Source of the DNA: Gaeumannomyces sp. JS-464
Lineage: Eukaryota > Ascomycota > Sordariomycetes > Magnaporthales > Magnaporthaceae
Assembly: GCA_002197995.1 (NCBI GenBank)
Contig: NGZR01000001.1
Coordinates: 3,472,001-3,536,000 of the forward strand
Length of the DNA: 64,000 nt
Direction: 5' to 3'
The position numbers were made by a program, and so were the translations under genes. Shown here piece by piece: positions 1 through 10,037 of the stretch. Position 1 is the stretch's first letter. Every line of letters begins with the position of its first letter. The notes beneath the pieces are model-generated. The model did no database searches, was not told the DNA's origin, and saw nothing but the letters and a program-made list of their open reading frames with translations.

Positions 1-1857
1 TCAGAGGCACTAACCTTCTCAACCGCTGGCTTTAGACGAGGTTGGTTATTTTCGCCTATCTCGAAGAAAACTGGTGTGTTCGCCGTGCCCATGGATTTGA
101 GCTTCTTGTCCCGCGATAGCCTCTCCTCTTCGAACTGCTTGACACCGGCCCAGCCATAGAAGTACCACGTGGCAAACTCAACGAACATGCAACCCAGCGC
201 CCATATGTCGCAAAGGGAGCTCACGGGGCCTCCGGTGTCGCATTCTGGTGACCTGTAAGCGAGAGTGATGGCGGTCAACGAGTGATACTGGTCTTTGCTG
301 AACTCGGAGGCGCCGAAGTCGATGATCTTCAGGATTCCACCATCGCTGTCAACATTGTCTTCGTCCTCTGCGTACTCGTCCACCTCGTTGAGGAACCACA
401 AAATGTTGTTGGGTTTGATGTCGCCGTGTCGGCCGTGCCAAATCATCTTCTCCTCCCTCGCATCACCAACTGTGTTGGCATTTGTAGTGTCGCTGCCCGC
501 AACGCTCGGGGCCACGCTAGCCACCAGCGTGGTCTGCGAGGGCTTTGGGAACTGGGGGTATGACCGGCTGCGGCTGATAGGGTCTGTCGTTGGCTCCGTC
601 ATGGGCTGCAGGAGTCCCGCTGATGGAGGCTCAGTAGCGCTTCGTGCTGTCTTGGGACGTTGGGTGGTTTCGATCGCCGAGCCCAGCCCGGTGGGGTAGT
701 GGTGAATCTTGCAGAGGGCGCCGATGATGCCACCGCATTGCTGCAGTAGCCAGAGGGCGCTTTTTGCATCCGCCTGCTTTGTTTTCCAGTACCCGACAAG
801 GTCGGACTCCGCCCACGGGAACACCATTGTGTATTTATCCCCATGACGAAAAGAGGCCAAGACTTGTCCGATGTGCTTGCTTTTATGCTGCTCAAGCCTG
901 AACTGCTTCGAGATCGTCATTTCCGTGGCATAGTCTTCTGGGTCTTTGAAAGTCTTCAGACAGAACCAACGCTCATTCTTCTTTCAATAGAGGAACGGAT
1001 CCCCCGGCTCCATGTCAGTTCCCACAGCGGCGATCAATTCGGTTTTGGGAAGCTTGCGTACCTGGTCTTTTGACATGTTGTGAGGCGGAAAGTCGTAGTG
1101 ATCTGGATGTATTCTGACCTTGTACAAATCATGGCCATGACTGCCAACATAAATCCTCTCTTCGAACCGCCAAGGAAGTGTCTCATATGCGTGGAACTCG
1201 TAATACGGAACGAGCTCCCCCGTGCTGCCTTTCAACGACGCCACGCACATGAAGCGCTGATTTCTCTTGAAATCCTCGGCCACGCGTCGCCCCATCCCTC
1301 GAGCACATTTCAAGGGCTCTTGGCGGCGTTGTTCGCCCGCGGAACGAATGGCTAGCTGGGTGACTTGTCACCTCTAGGAAGGTGGATCGTATCAAGAGGT
1401 AAGTCATCATCGCAGACCTCGTCTTCTTCGATGAAGCGCTTGATATGGCCAACTCGACCGATGAGAAGGAGAATGGTGAAGATTTGCGGTAACTTCCCCG
1501 ATGTCGTCTTTGTGGGGAAGCTAGCCCATGATCCTGGCTATGGCAGCCGGGTGAAACTATCGTCTTGGCCAATTGCCGAATCTCCTCTTCTTGGCCCTCA
1601 AGCCGCTTCCGTCGCTTTGAGGGCAAGGTTATTTTGTTTCCGAGCTTCCGGCCCAAGGACTTCTTCGGCAGGCTGTCCCGAGGATCTGGAGACACATTGA
1701 GGAGCTTGGTGCTGCCCGACGTCATCAATGCTCCGAAGATATTTGCTTCGGTGATGAGCTTGTCGAAGTCGCTTTGGGGAAGGAACCTGGGCGATGAACC
1801 ATGGGAAGATAAGTCGATAGCCCGTTCTAGCCGTTTCCTCAGCTCCACAGCTGACAT
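1..1857 (-). CDS. Fungal serine/threonine protein kinase, 3' end outside window
   Basis: Protein kinase read on the minus strand; the C-terminus continues beyond position 1. The N-terminal half is the regulatory region seen in a large family of fungal HGD-type kinases, with an LIGRVGHIKRF segment near 1440-1480 followed by an acidic DDDLPL. Next come a glycine-loop-like stretch and IHPDHYDF near 1100. The catalytic loop reads HGDIKPNNILWF (non-RD, HGD in place of HRD) near 400-440, and the metal-binding DFGAS near 310. SPEC and DIWALGCMF are the usual subdomain VIII/IX motifs. The first in-frame ATG is at 1857 (MSAVELRKRL); an open stretch without ATG continues to 2061, so an upstream exon is possible. 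The frame breaks near 1353 and near 1520-1555. The first is repaired by one added base, the second may be a short intron. The substrate is unknown. Such kinases often sit near HET/NLR genes, as here. Confidence 0.75.
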
Positions 1858-3016
1858 CCCAACTCCCAAAGGTCTTTGGGTGGTCTCAGCTGGACTGCGT
1901 TGAGACCTTCGTGTTGTATTGGCTTCCCCCAGCGGTCCGAGGAGTTGCGATATCCGGTCAGCTGTGGGGCATTCGGGTTCTGCTGCGCTGTTTGGGTTGC
2001 CCTGGCCCTGTATAGAGCCGTAGTTTGGATCGATATCTCTTAGCCGAAGACCCGAGAACACCGGGCGGTCGTCTTGCTACGGAATATATTTGGGTTAGGA
2101 CTGGTCACACCGTAATGTCTGATAGATTATGCCATTTTATTCATTGTGAATCTTGATTTCTTACCACGGAAAGGCTGATTGAGATGTCGCCCTCGTGTGT
2201 CGAAGCCGAGTGTCTCGACTCAGGCCTGCGGCCTGGTTGAGCGCCATGGTCTCGGCCCCGGTAAACGTCGCTTGCCGACGTGATCCATATGTCGGGTGGA
2301 TTCTCGTGACACTGATGGGAGGGCACCAACGGGGCGTCTGGCGGGTCGGGGGGCCCCAACACGTGGACCGGAGGTCTCCGACTTGTCCCGGCCAGCAATG
2401 ACTGGTTCATGGCGGGATTTCGACTTTAAGGGATCAGGAATTGGCTCAATGGATGACCGATGTGGGCTTGGAGGGTCTGCGGCCTGTGAAGGGCCCAGAA
2501 CGCAGGGCAGTGTTCAGGGGTCGTACGTGGACTAATAAAAGACGTGGGGAAGAAGGGTTACGCGATAAAACAATGTAGAAAAACGGGTGGCAGTCAGCCC
2601 TACCGCAATTGAGAAAGCTGAGCAGCGGTGCCGCTCGCCTTTTCTGGGCGGGAGGCGTGATTGAGGCCACCGAAACGGGAGTGGTGGTTCGGGACATGGG
2701 ACAAGAGGATTCTGATTCAATATTATCCCTGTGGGCAGGATCCGGTCACACGAGACAATGGCCCGTTGTTGGGGGCATATTTGTCGCCGTAAGAATAAGC
2801 GCCGAGGGAACACTGCCACCCATCACACCGAGTCCTTCAGCCCTGCCTAGCCTCGATGGCGCAGTGCCATGGCATGATAAAACGAGGGCGGCACCCGACA
2901 CCACCACGTTCTCAGATTTTCTTTTCCAAGCCAGATCCGATCCTTGAAGTCCCTGCTAGCCTCTTTCACAGAAGCACACTCGTTCTATTTTCATCATCCC
3001 GGTCCTATCTCTCTCT
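1858..3016. other. Intergenic region between kinase and small gene
   Basis: No convincing gene seen. It holds the 5' side of the left-edge kinase (minus) and the promoter of the small plus-strand gene at 3017. The last 60 bases before that ATG are pyrimidine-rich, a common fungal promoter feature. Confidence 0.5.
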
Positions 3017-3311
3017 ATGTCGTTCCGCGATCTCCGCAACATCCTCTCCATTCGACGGCGCCAGTCGATCCCGTCTTCTGGTATTGACCCCAACCATCTG
3101 GTCGCGCACCTCGACAAACATTTTGGCAAAGACTACGAAGTCGACGTAAGTAACATTGGGCAAAGGAATCAGCAAATTCAGGTCTAACAGGGATTTTTTT
3201 ATGCAGATGCTGCATGACGTCTACCGCATTCGCACATCTCCATTGTCGAGGCAGCTCAGCAGGCAGGACATCGAAACTCTCAGGGCGGCGAGCTCGAGGG
3301 GAAACTACTGA
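3017..3311 (+). CDS. Small two-exon protein of unknown function (77 aa)
   Basis: Exon 1 is 3017-3145 and exon 2 is 3207-3311. The intron (3146-3206) has a GTAAGT donor, a TCTAACAG branch region and a TGCAG acceptor, and splices in phase 0. The 77-residue product starts MSFRDLRNILSIRRR, has a basic N-terminus, a central DPNHLVAHLDKHFGKDYEVD segment and a C-terminal half with several R/S residues. There is no signal peptide or membrane segment. I do not recognise the family. The clean intron and Kozak-like context make it more likely real than a chance ORF, but its small size limits certainty. It lies between the two kinases on the plus strand. Confidence 0.5.
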
Positions 3312-4422
3312 TGCAGTATTCAGGGTGGAAGCCTAGAGCCTGCAGACGCCACCGCCCGGTGGTTCTCAAACAGAATCCAGCGGGCGAGCATCGAAACGAT
3401 ACGGAGTGATGTGTGGTGGGGGAGCGGCCCATCTCTCATTATGTGTGCCATATATTATGCCTGATAATGTCCCGCGGTCTGGGAGGCCTGCCGGGATTGC
3501 AGGTGGAAGTAGTTCGATTCTTAGATACCAATCAACATATTTTCTCCACCACTGCCTGCACGTCTGGGCGGGGAACTCGATGGTGGTTTGCCGATCCATG
3601 GTGTGGTGCGTAGCACACCATCCACAAGCCTTCATGCAGGCTATGTTCAGCCTGCCTGTCCCCTCCTCCACACCACTCACAAATATGCGAGCATCCATGT
3701 AGGCTGGGTGCGGCCTGCCCGCAGCCTGCCTGCCTGGCCCCCAACTTGGCCGAGTCTAGTCGGCCTGGCCCCTCCAGAACCGGCTTGGCTGCATCCAATT
3801 TGCCCGGCCTCCACCCCGGCCGGGCGTAGTTGGGAGGCCACCCACGACCCAAAAATCGGTCAGCTTCAAATTTGAGTATGGGGCGCTTAGTACGCAGTCT
3901 GCTAAGGTGGTGCAACTTTGGCCTGCCCTTCGCACAACAGCCAGTCTGTACGCCACCAGGCTGCACTAACAACCCCGATCAGCAGCGGCTGATGTGTGCC
4001 CACGCAAGGTTGTGTCTATCACATGTACTTCTAGGTACATTCAATCGCAGTGAACTCCGAACCACCCCTCCCTGTCGGGCGTCGGCGGGCAGTAGCGGAG
4101 TCAGGCTGGCTGCATGATTCCCCCAGAGTTGGATGGAGGCTCGTCGAAGCGATACTTTCACCGACTGACAACCGCACCCTGCACACTCTGGGCTCGGATA
4201 TCAACCCAACTTTATTCCCACGCCTGCATTGTAAACGAGCCCTGATCTTATATATCGGCTACCGTAGGCGTCGACGGGTGGCCTGGAAGCTCCAAGGTCC
4301 TGCCGAAACCAGACATATCACCGTAACCTTTCAATCTGCCAAAGAACTCATACTTGTCAAACGCTACATCAACGCAGCAAGCACTGGGCCAAGCGAAACT
4401 TGGGTCACCAAGTTCCAAAACC
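3312..4422. other. Intergenic region with GC-rich CCTGCC/GGCC tract
   Basis: No gene supported. Positions about 3640-3840 are dominated by imperfect CCTGCC and GGCCTGG words (low complexity). The end of the stretch is the promoter of the kinase starting at 4423. Confidence 0.5.
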
Positions 4423-6763
4423 ATGGACCCAACCGATGAACCCGAATTGCCGTTTGACTTGGAGGATGTGTCCAGGGAGCCCGCAAACGATACCGCCCAC
4501 AGCATCATAACTCGTCTGCTCCAAGAGAAGGGAGAGTTGGAGTTTTTCACAATTGATCCCAAGGGCAAGTTGGCCACTAAGGGCCTGACCCCAGCCTCCA
4601 TCAAAATGGTTCTCACTCTCAACAGCAAGAGGAGGGAACGATGGGCCATCCCCGATGATGACCTGATCACCTTCTGCCTGGGGAGGGCGTACTCGCTGTT
4701 CCTCATGCTGCTAAACGAGATCGGTCACCAACGTGGAGGTCTCTTGCGAGTCGCAATGGAAAAGCTCAGAGCCCGAAACCTAGACGATCAGCGGGTGTTT
4801 CCTATTCAGCCACTGAGTGACACCGACACGACCGGCAACAATGGCACGAATGACGACCTCGATGATGATTTCCTCATTTTCAAAGCCAAGGAGAGAAAGG
4901 TTCTAATGAGGCATCAACTGGGGTCTGTTGACCCTGAAATCTTCGACCGTCGCCTTATCGGCGTCTTGCGCGAATCCCAGTGGAAGTATCCTGGCAGAAT
5001 TCCCGTCTTTTCGAGCGGAACCCGTGGCAGCAACCTCAGCATTCATGAAGCAAGCGTCCTGCCGTTCACAAAACGGGGAGACCAGAAAGAAACACAGCGC
5101 GGTGCTTTCGGCGAGGTGTCGCGGGTCTGGATCCACCACGCACACATCGTTGACGACGCCCATGTGGTAAGTTTGTGAAGTAGTGGAGATTTCTCAATCT
5201 AATAAGCGCGATAGTGGGCGTTCCTTCATCGCTGTTTACTGACTAGGAGCCATTCGAATCAGTTGGTACCTCTTCCCGACAGTTTCGCACTAAAGAGGAT
5301 TCTACCACAAGACCAGGAGGTCCGCGCAGAGACAGAGACCCAACTGAACTCGTCCGGAATTTCCAGCGAATGGGCCAAGGAGATAGGTACGCTAGTCTGT
5401 CCCTGACTGTGCCACGGTCATACCAGAATAACTAACATATGAACTTGTATGCAAAGGCAACATGAGAGAAGTAACGAGTTTGAAGCTGGAACACTGCGTC
5501 CGGTTCTTCACTGGCTTCAGGTGCTACCGTGAAAGCAACACGGGAATGAGAGAGCACACCCAATTCTATCTCCTGTTCGAGTGGGCCAACGGCGGAACAC
5601 TTGGGCAACTATGGACAAAGGATCTTCCCAACCCCAGGCTGGGTGGCGCCATCATCAAGCAGAGCATTACCCAGCTTTCAGGCATGGCGGAAGCACTCGC
5701 CAGGATCCACGAGCAGCCCAACAACAAAACGGGCAAGGAGACGAACATGCGCCACGGCGATCTCAAGCCTGGCAACATCCTCCGCTTCCTCAAAGAACCC
5801 TCGGACCCCGCGGATCCTATTGGAATACTGAAGATAGGGGACTGGGGACTGGCAAAGCACCACAATCTGGCAACCCAGCTTCGGAACAACAGGACGACCA
5901 CAAAGTACGCAACGCTACGCTATGAACCGCCCGAGGCGTTTTTTGAACAGAAAGAGCCGACATGCCGGTTGTATGACGTGTGGTCGATGGGTTGCATCAT
6001 CTTGGAATACATCATCTGGCTCATGTACGGAAGCGCGGGGCTGAAAGCATTTCACAACAATCTTCAGGTCAGCAGCAGCAGCAACCGACCGGACACCACC
6101 CCTTTCTACAACACGGAGGGGGGCAAGGGTGTCGTGGACGAGGTACCCCGGGGCTGGTATGGCCCACATGGCTAAGGATCCCTGCTGCCAGCCCGATACC
6201 CCCTCGGCGACTTGCTTGAGATCGTGAAAACGAAACTCCTTGTCGTTGCCCTACCCCCTGTCACCGAGCGCTCCCGCACTATGACGATGAAGAGCAAAGG
6301 TCTCGAGACTGGGACACGCGGCCAGAACGATACAACTGCGGGAGCATTCGAGCCCAGCTCTGGAGCCATCCGGAAGACGAACTCTCTGCTTCCCATACCC
6401 GAGGTGCCTGACATCGTCGTCTCCCAATCTGATGGTCCGCTCCCCGCCCCTGGGACGCCCATCCGCGGTCTCGCCAGAGACCTGCAAGAGGGGCTCCAGG
6501 CAATTCTCGACAAGGAACAGATGATTCCTACTGATTACTGGTCACGTGGAACTCGGACTGCCACTCGGAAGTACCCAATGATTGAGAGGAAACAGAGGCA
6601 GGAAACCCATTTAGCTCCTCCGGAACAGGGACAAGCCAGCAATGTCACCCCATCGCCTCCAGTCAACATTGCGGAGCAACCGCCGGCAGCGCTCAAAGTG
6701 CCAGGAAACCCTAATCCAACGGTACAGATGCTCCCACCCCAGACTGATATCATTCTAACATGA
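4423..6763 (+). CDS. Fungal serine/threonine protein kinase (HGD type, DWG instead of DFG)
   Basis: Relative of the left-edge kinase. Exons: 4423-5166, 5263-5386 and 5457 onward. Both introns have GTAAGT/GTACGC donors and splice in frame (phases 0 and 1). The small middle exon holds the VAIK-like lysine (SFALKRI). The catalytic loop reads HGDLKPGNILRF near 5750-5790, the metal-binding motif is DWGLAK rather than DFG, and APE is replaced by YEPPEAFF. WSMGCIILEY and a C-terminal LGDLLEIVKTKLLVV segment follow the family order. The frame slips twice between about 6140 and 6203; the second slip is cured by adding one C to the C5 run at 6199-6203. The tail (6212-6763) is Pro/Ser/Gln-rich and looks disordered. 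The ORF stop is at 6761, but a GTACAG donor at 6722 in phase 0 may instead lead into the intron series that follows. An upstream in-frame ATG at 4354 is also possible. Confidence 0.78.
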
Positions 6764-7330
6764 AGCAGGTAACTAACTCGAAGCTTTAGGTTGTAAGTGT
6801 ACCCCTACCGAATCCCTCACATCGGCAGTGCTTATTCCTGGCTCGAATCGCCACCTAACATGCCAACACCATAAATGCAGTATGTAAGTTAGCATGGAGC
6901 ATCTCCACAAATCATATAGCGAGACATGTTCGCTGATGATGGCAAAAAAAAAACTAATGAATTTAGGGAGTAAGTAAATCTATCCATGAGTTTTCGCTTG
7001 CACTTCAACCATGTGTCCTGGGTGGTGACACTCATACTAACCTATCGCAGCCGGTAAGATACTACACGGGTTTTATTCCCCAGCCATTTCGCACCTCTTT
7101 CCATGTCTATTGACCACAGGCTCTTCTAACGTCACATCAAAACTTGTTCCATAAAGCTTGTAAGTTTTAACCACATTCACTGCATAAAGATTTTAAGCAG
7201 TTACCTCTTGCTAATCGTCAAATAAAAACTTAAATCGACAGTCTGTACGCGCAGAGCCTGATTTTACGATTCCCCTTGCGGTGTAGCCACGGAACGATGT
7301 TGCTAATCGGAATGCCACGCTGGGAAATAG
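6722..7330 (+). other. Array of consecutive canonical introns separated by micro-exons
   Basis: GTAAG-type donors occur at 6793, 6884, 6970, 7054 and 7160. Each has an upstream acceptor only a few bases away: TTAG ending 6789, GCAG ending 6880, TTAG ending 6966, GCAG ending 7050, ACAG ending 7119 (or AAG at 7156), and GACAG ending 7241. CTAAC/CTAAT branch sites sit shortly before the acceptors at about 6772, 6854, 6952, 7037, 7127 and 7211. The implied exons are GTT, TAT, GGA, CCG and possibly CTT, one codon each. The exon at 7242 then stays open to TAG at about 7285, unless a GTGTAG donor near 7280 joins the acceptor at 7330 in front of the HET ORF. The array could join the kinase to the HET gene, or be the 5' leader of the HET gene. 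Splicing is inferred, not shown. Confidence 0.55.
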
Positions 7331-9476
7331 CTCGATACGAACTGGAAGTTCGAAATCGATAACCAGTTTCCCAACTCAGTGACCAGGGCCATCGGACACG
7401 ACGGTGGGGGTCTCGGTCTGCCTGGGTCGGTCGCTGAGGCGCACCTCTGCGATAGGTGCGGGGAGATTGACTTCTCGGACCTAGCGCTCACCTTTGATCG
7501 CGATACTGAAGACATCGAGCCTGGCTGTGGCCTGTGCCAGCTGATCAATGATGTTTCCATTGGAGACGCACAGACCGGCCCCGGGATAGCAGAGGTCAAG
7601 TTCCGCAAGGATGGGTCGACCTTGATCATGAACGAGACCGGAGTCCCCGCACTTTCGATCTTCGGAAGGCTCGGTAAGATTTTTTCTCCCCTGTTTCCTT
7701 TAATTCCGTGCCTATGTTGCCTGGCGGATGGAAAGTAGTTAACGAGGCGATGTGCGGCAGGGACAAATACACGAGATGACATCCAGAGCGGCTTTCCTCG
7801 TCTGCCGGAACCCGGAAGCCGGCTTCAGTTCGAAATTGCTCGACAGTGGCTCCTCGGATGCGAGAGGGACCATCGGAGAACATGCCAGCATAAGTCTTGG
7901 AGCCATGGAGAGCAATTCGAAGACGCTAATGTTACCACGCTCCCCACAAGAGTTCTTGTTGTTGGCAGGGAGGGCGATCAGACTGTGAGACTGTGGGAGA
8001 CCGGCTCAAATACCACCGGGAAGTACCTCGCCCTTTCACATCGCTGGGGCTCAGCGCCTTTCCCTGAGGTGGCAAGACAACAGTCGCAACCAGGCCGGAC
8101 TATCTCACAAAGGGGATCAACCTGCATAGTCTGCCGGCCACTTTCAGGGACGCCGTCCTTGTCACGCGGGCCCTCGGCGTCCCCTATCTTTGGATCGACT
8201 CACTCTGCATCGTCCAGGCCAGCAAGGCGGGAAAGGGGGACTTCGACGTCGAAGCGGAGCGCATGGAGTCGGTCTTCAGTGGCGCATACTGCGTCATCGC
8301 TGCGAGCCGGGCTTCCGGGATGGACGCGGGTTTCCTGGGCCCCCGGCCCAACGAACGAGCATGCGTCACGGTCAGCGGCGGCAGCGACGCCGCAGAGCCG
8401 CTGTACATTTGCCGGAACATTGACGATTTCGACAAGGATGTGCTCAGGGGCCATCTCAACACCAGGGGCTGGGTGTACCAAGAGCGGGCCCTGGCGTGTC
8501 GGACGCTCTTCTTCACGGAGCAGCAGATGTACTTCGAGTGCGGTGTCGGGATCTCCTGCGAGACAATGAGCAGGATGCGAAAGTAGGAGGCCGTGTTCAA
8601 GCTCAAACTACGGACTCAGGTGCAGCTAACAACGACCATTGCGTGGGCCACGCACCAGCACGAAAGCGTCGTTCCTCGGCGACCCGAACTTCCCGCAAAT
8701 CGTCCTGGAAGCCAAGCCCGGTGTCAAGATAGCCAACTTCCAGGAGTTGTACAAGACGTACAGCGGCCTCCAACTGTCCTACAACACAGACCGGCCCTTC
8801 GCCATCCAGGGCCTGGAGTGCCGGCTTCTCCGGGCCCTGGGGGCCAGCGGCGGCGGCCTGGGCATCATCGACGACGGCGGCAGCGGCGGCCTGCTGCGGC
8901 GCAGTCTCCTCTGGATCCGCAAAGAGGGGCAAACTGACGGCAACTCGCAGGACGACATGGTTCGGATCCCAGGAGTCAAGCTCCCGTCCTGGTCCTGGAT
9001 GGCCTACACGGGGCAGATCGACTACTTGACACCTCCCTCAGGCGACACGGAGTGGGGAACCCTGCGCGTGACTCCCAAGCTTGTCCGACCCGCGGTCGGG
9101 TCGGGTCCAACCCCCGCCCCGGGGCCACCACCTCAGCCGACTCCCCGCGACAGAGGGTAGGGACCGAGATTGGGCCATTGTTGCGCCTGTTTGGGATATC
9201 AGGCTCCAGTCTGCACTGTTTCCTGACGGGACCAGTCAGGCCAACCTGGTGTTCGATGCCGTGCAAAGGCAACTGTGGTCTGACGGGAAGAGAGGAGTCC
9301 AGTGCGTGGTGATGGGTGTGAGTAGGACTGACAGGGTGCACTACGTCCTTCTTGTGGAGCGGTTGGGGGTCAGGGCCACGGGCCAAAGCGGGAGATATAA
9401 GCGGGTTGGCGCGGGCACGTTGTCGGAAAGTCTCCTTGGATCTGAGCCCGCGGACCGCGAAGCTAGAATTTACTAG
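7331..9476 (+). CDS. HET-domain (heterokaryon incompatibility) protein
   Basis: The N-terminal part has CDRCGEIDF and CGLCQLI Cys pairs. The HET domain follows: YLALSHRWG, then LPATFRDAVLVTRALG, YLWIDSLCIVQ and RGWVYQERAL. After it come FLGDPNFPQIV, DRPFAIQGLECRL and PSWSWMAYTG, which are the usual C-terminal blocks. Introns: 7674-7760 (phase 1, GTAAGA) and 8583-8658 (GTAGGA, phase 2), which removes an apparent stop and restores the frame. The frame slips near 8068 directly after WGSAPFPE; one added G restores it. A further frame change occurs near 9100-9150 before the final block (HYVLLVERLG). No ATG lies in the open frame at 7331-7379, so the true start must be upstream across an intron ending at 7330. 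HET proteins trigger regulated cell death in allorecognition; here the role is inferred from family and neighbours. Confidence 0.8.
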
Positions 9477-10037
9477 ACTGCGTGATCCCATAGGCTTTGC
9501 TTTGTCGATCGATACTCTCTTTTCCATAATCTGAAAACAATTTTGTGAGATGCTACGGGAAGGTTATAGACCGGTCACCCGGAGATTGGCCACTATTCCT
9601 TGCATGACCTCACGCCAGTCCTCAAACCTCAACGAACCACAGCATAGAAGCTGCTTCCTTCCTGTCCAAATCCACCCTTTTTGGGGTTGTAGCTGTAGAT
9701 AAGTTCCCCCCTAATAACAGCCACTGATAGATCCCCCTATCTGATCACTCTTAGCAAGGAAATGTCGTTAAATGGACCAGATGAGCTATTGACCCTTTCC
9801 GAAACTCTTGATTAAACACCAATGTGGTGATTAGTTCACTGGTACACTCCAATCGAGTGCCATACAAACGAAGTCACAGGCAGAAGAATACTGTGCGCTC
9901 AATTTAAACCTCCAAGCCAAGATGTGACCAAAGGAAAAAAGAAATAAAACTGAAAAAAAGGGAGAAAAACCAGATGAAGTATCCGACGCCAGGGAACGCC
10001 TAAGAATCCGTATTGAACCCCTGTTCCATCGGGAGTG
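9477..10037. other. Intergenic region between convergent HET and NLR genes
   Basis: The 3' flanks of two convergent genes. AT-richer than its surroundings. No gene or clear repeat seen. Confidence 0.6.
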
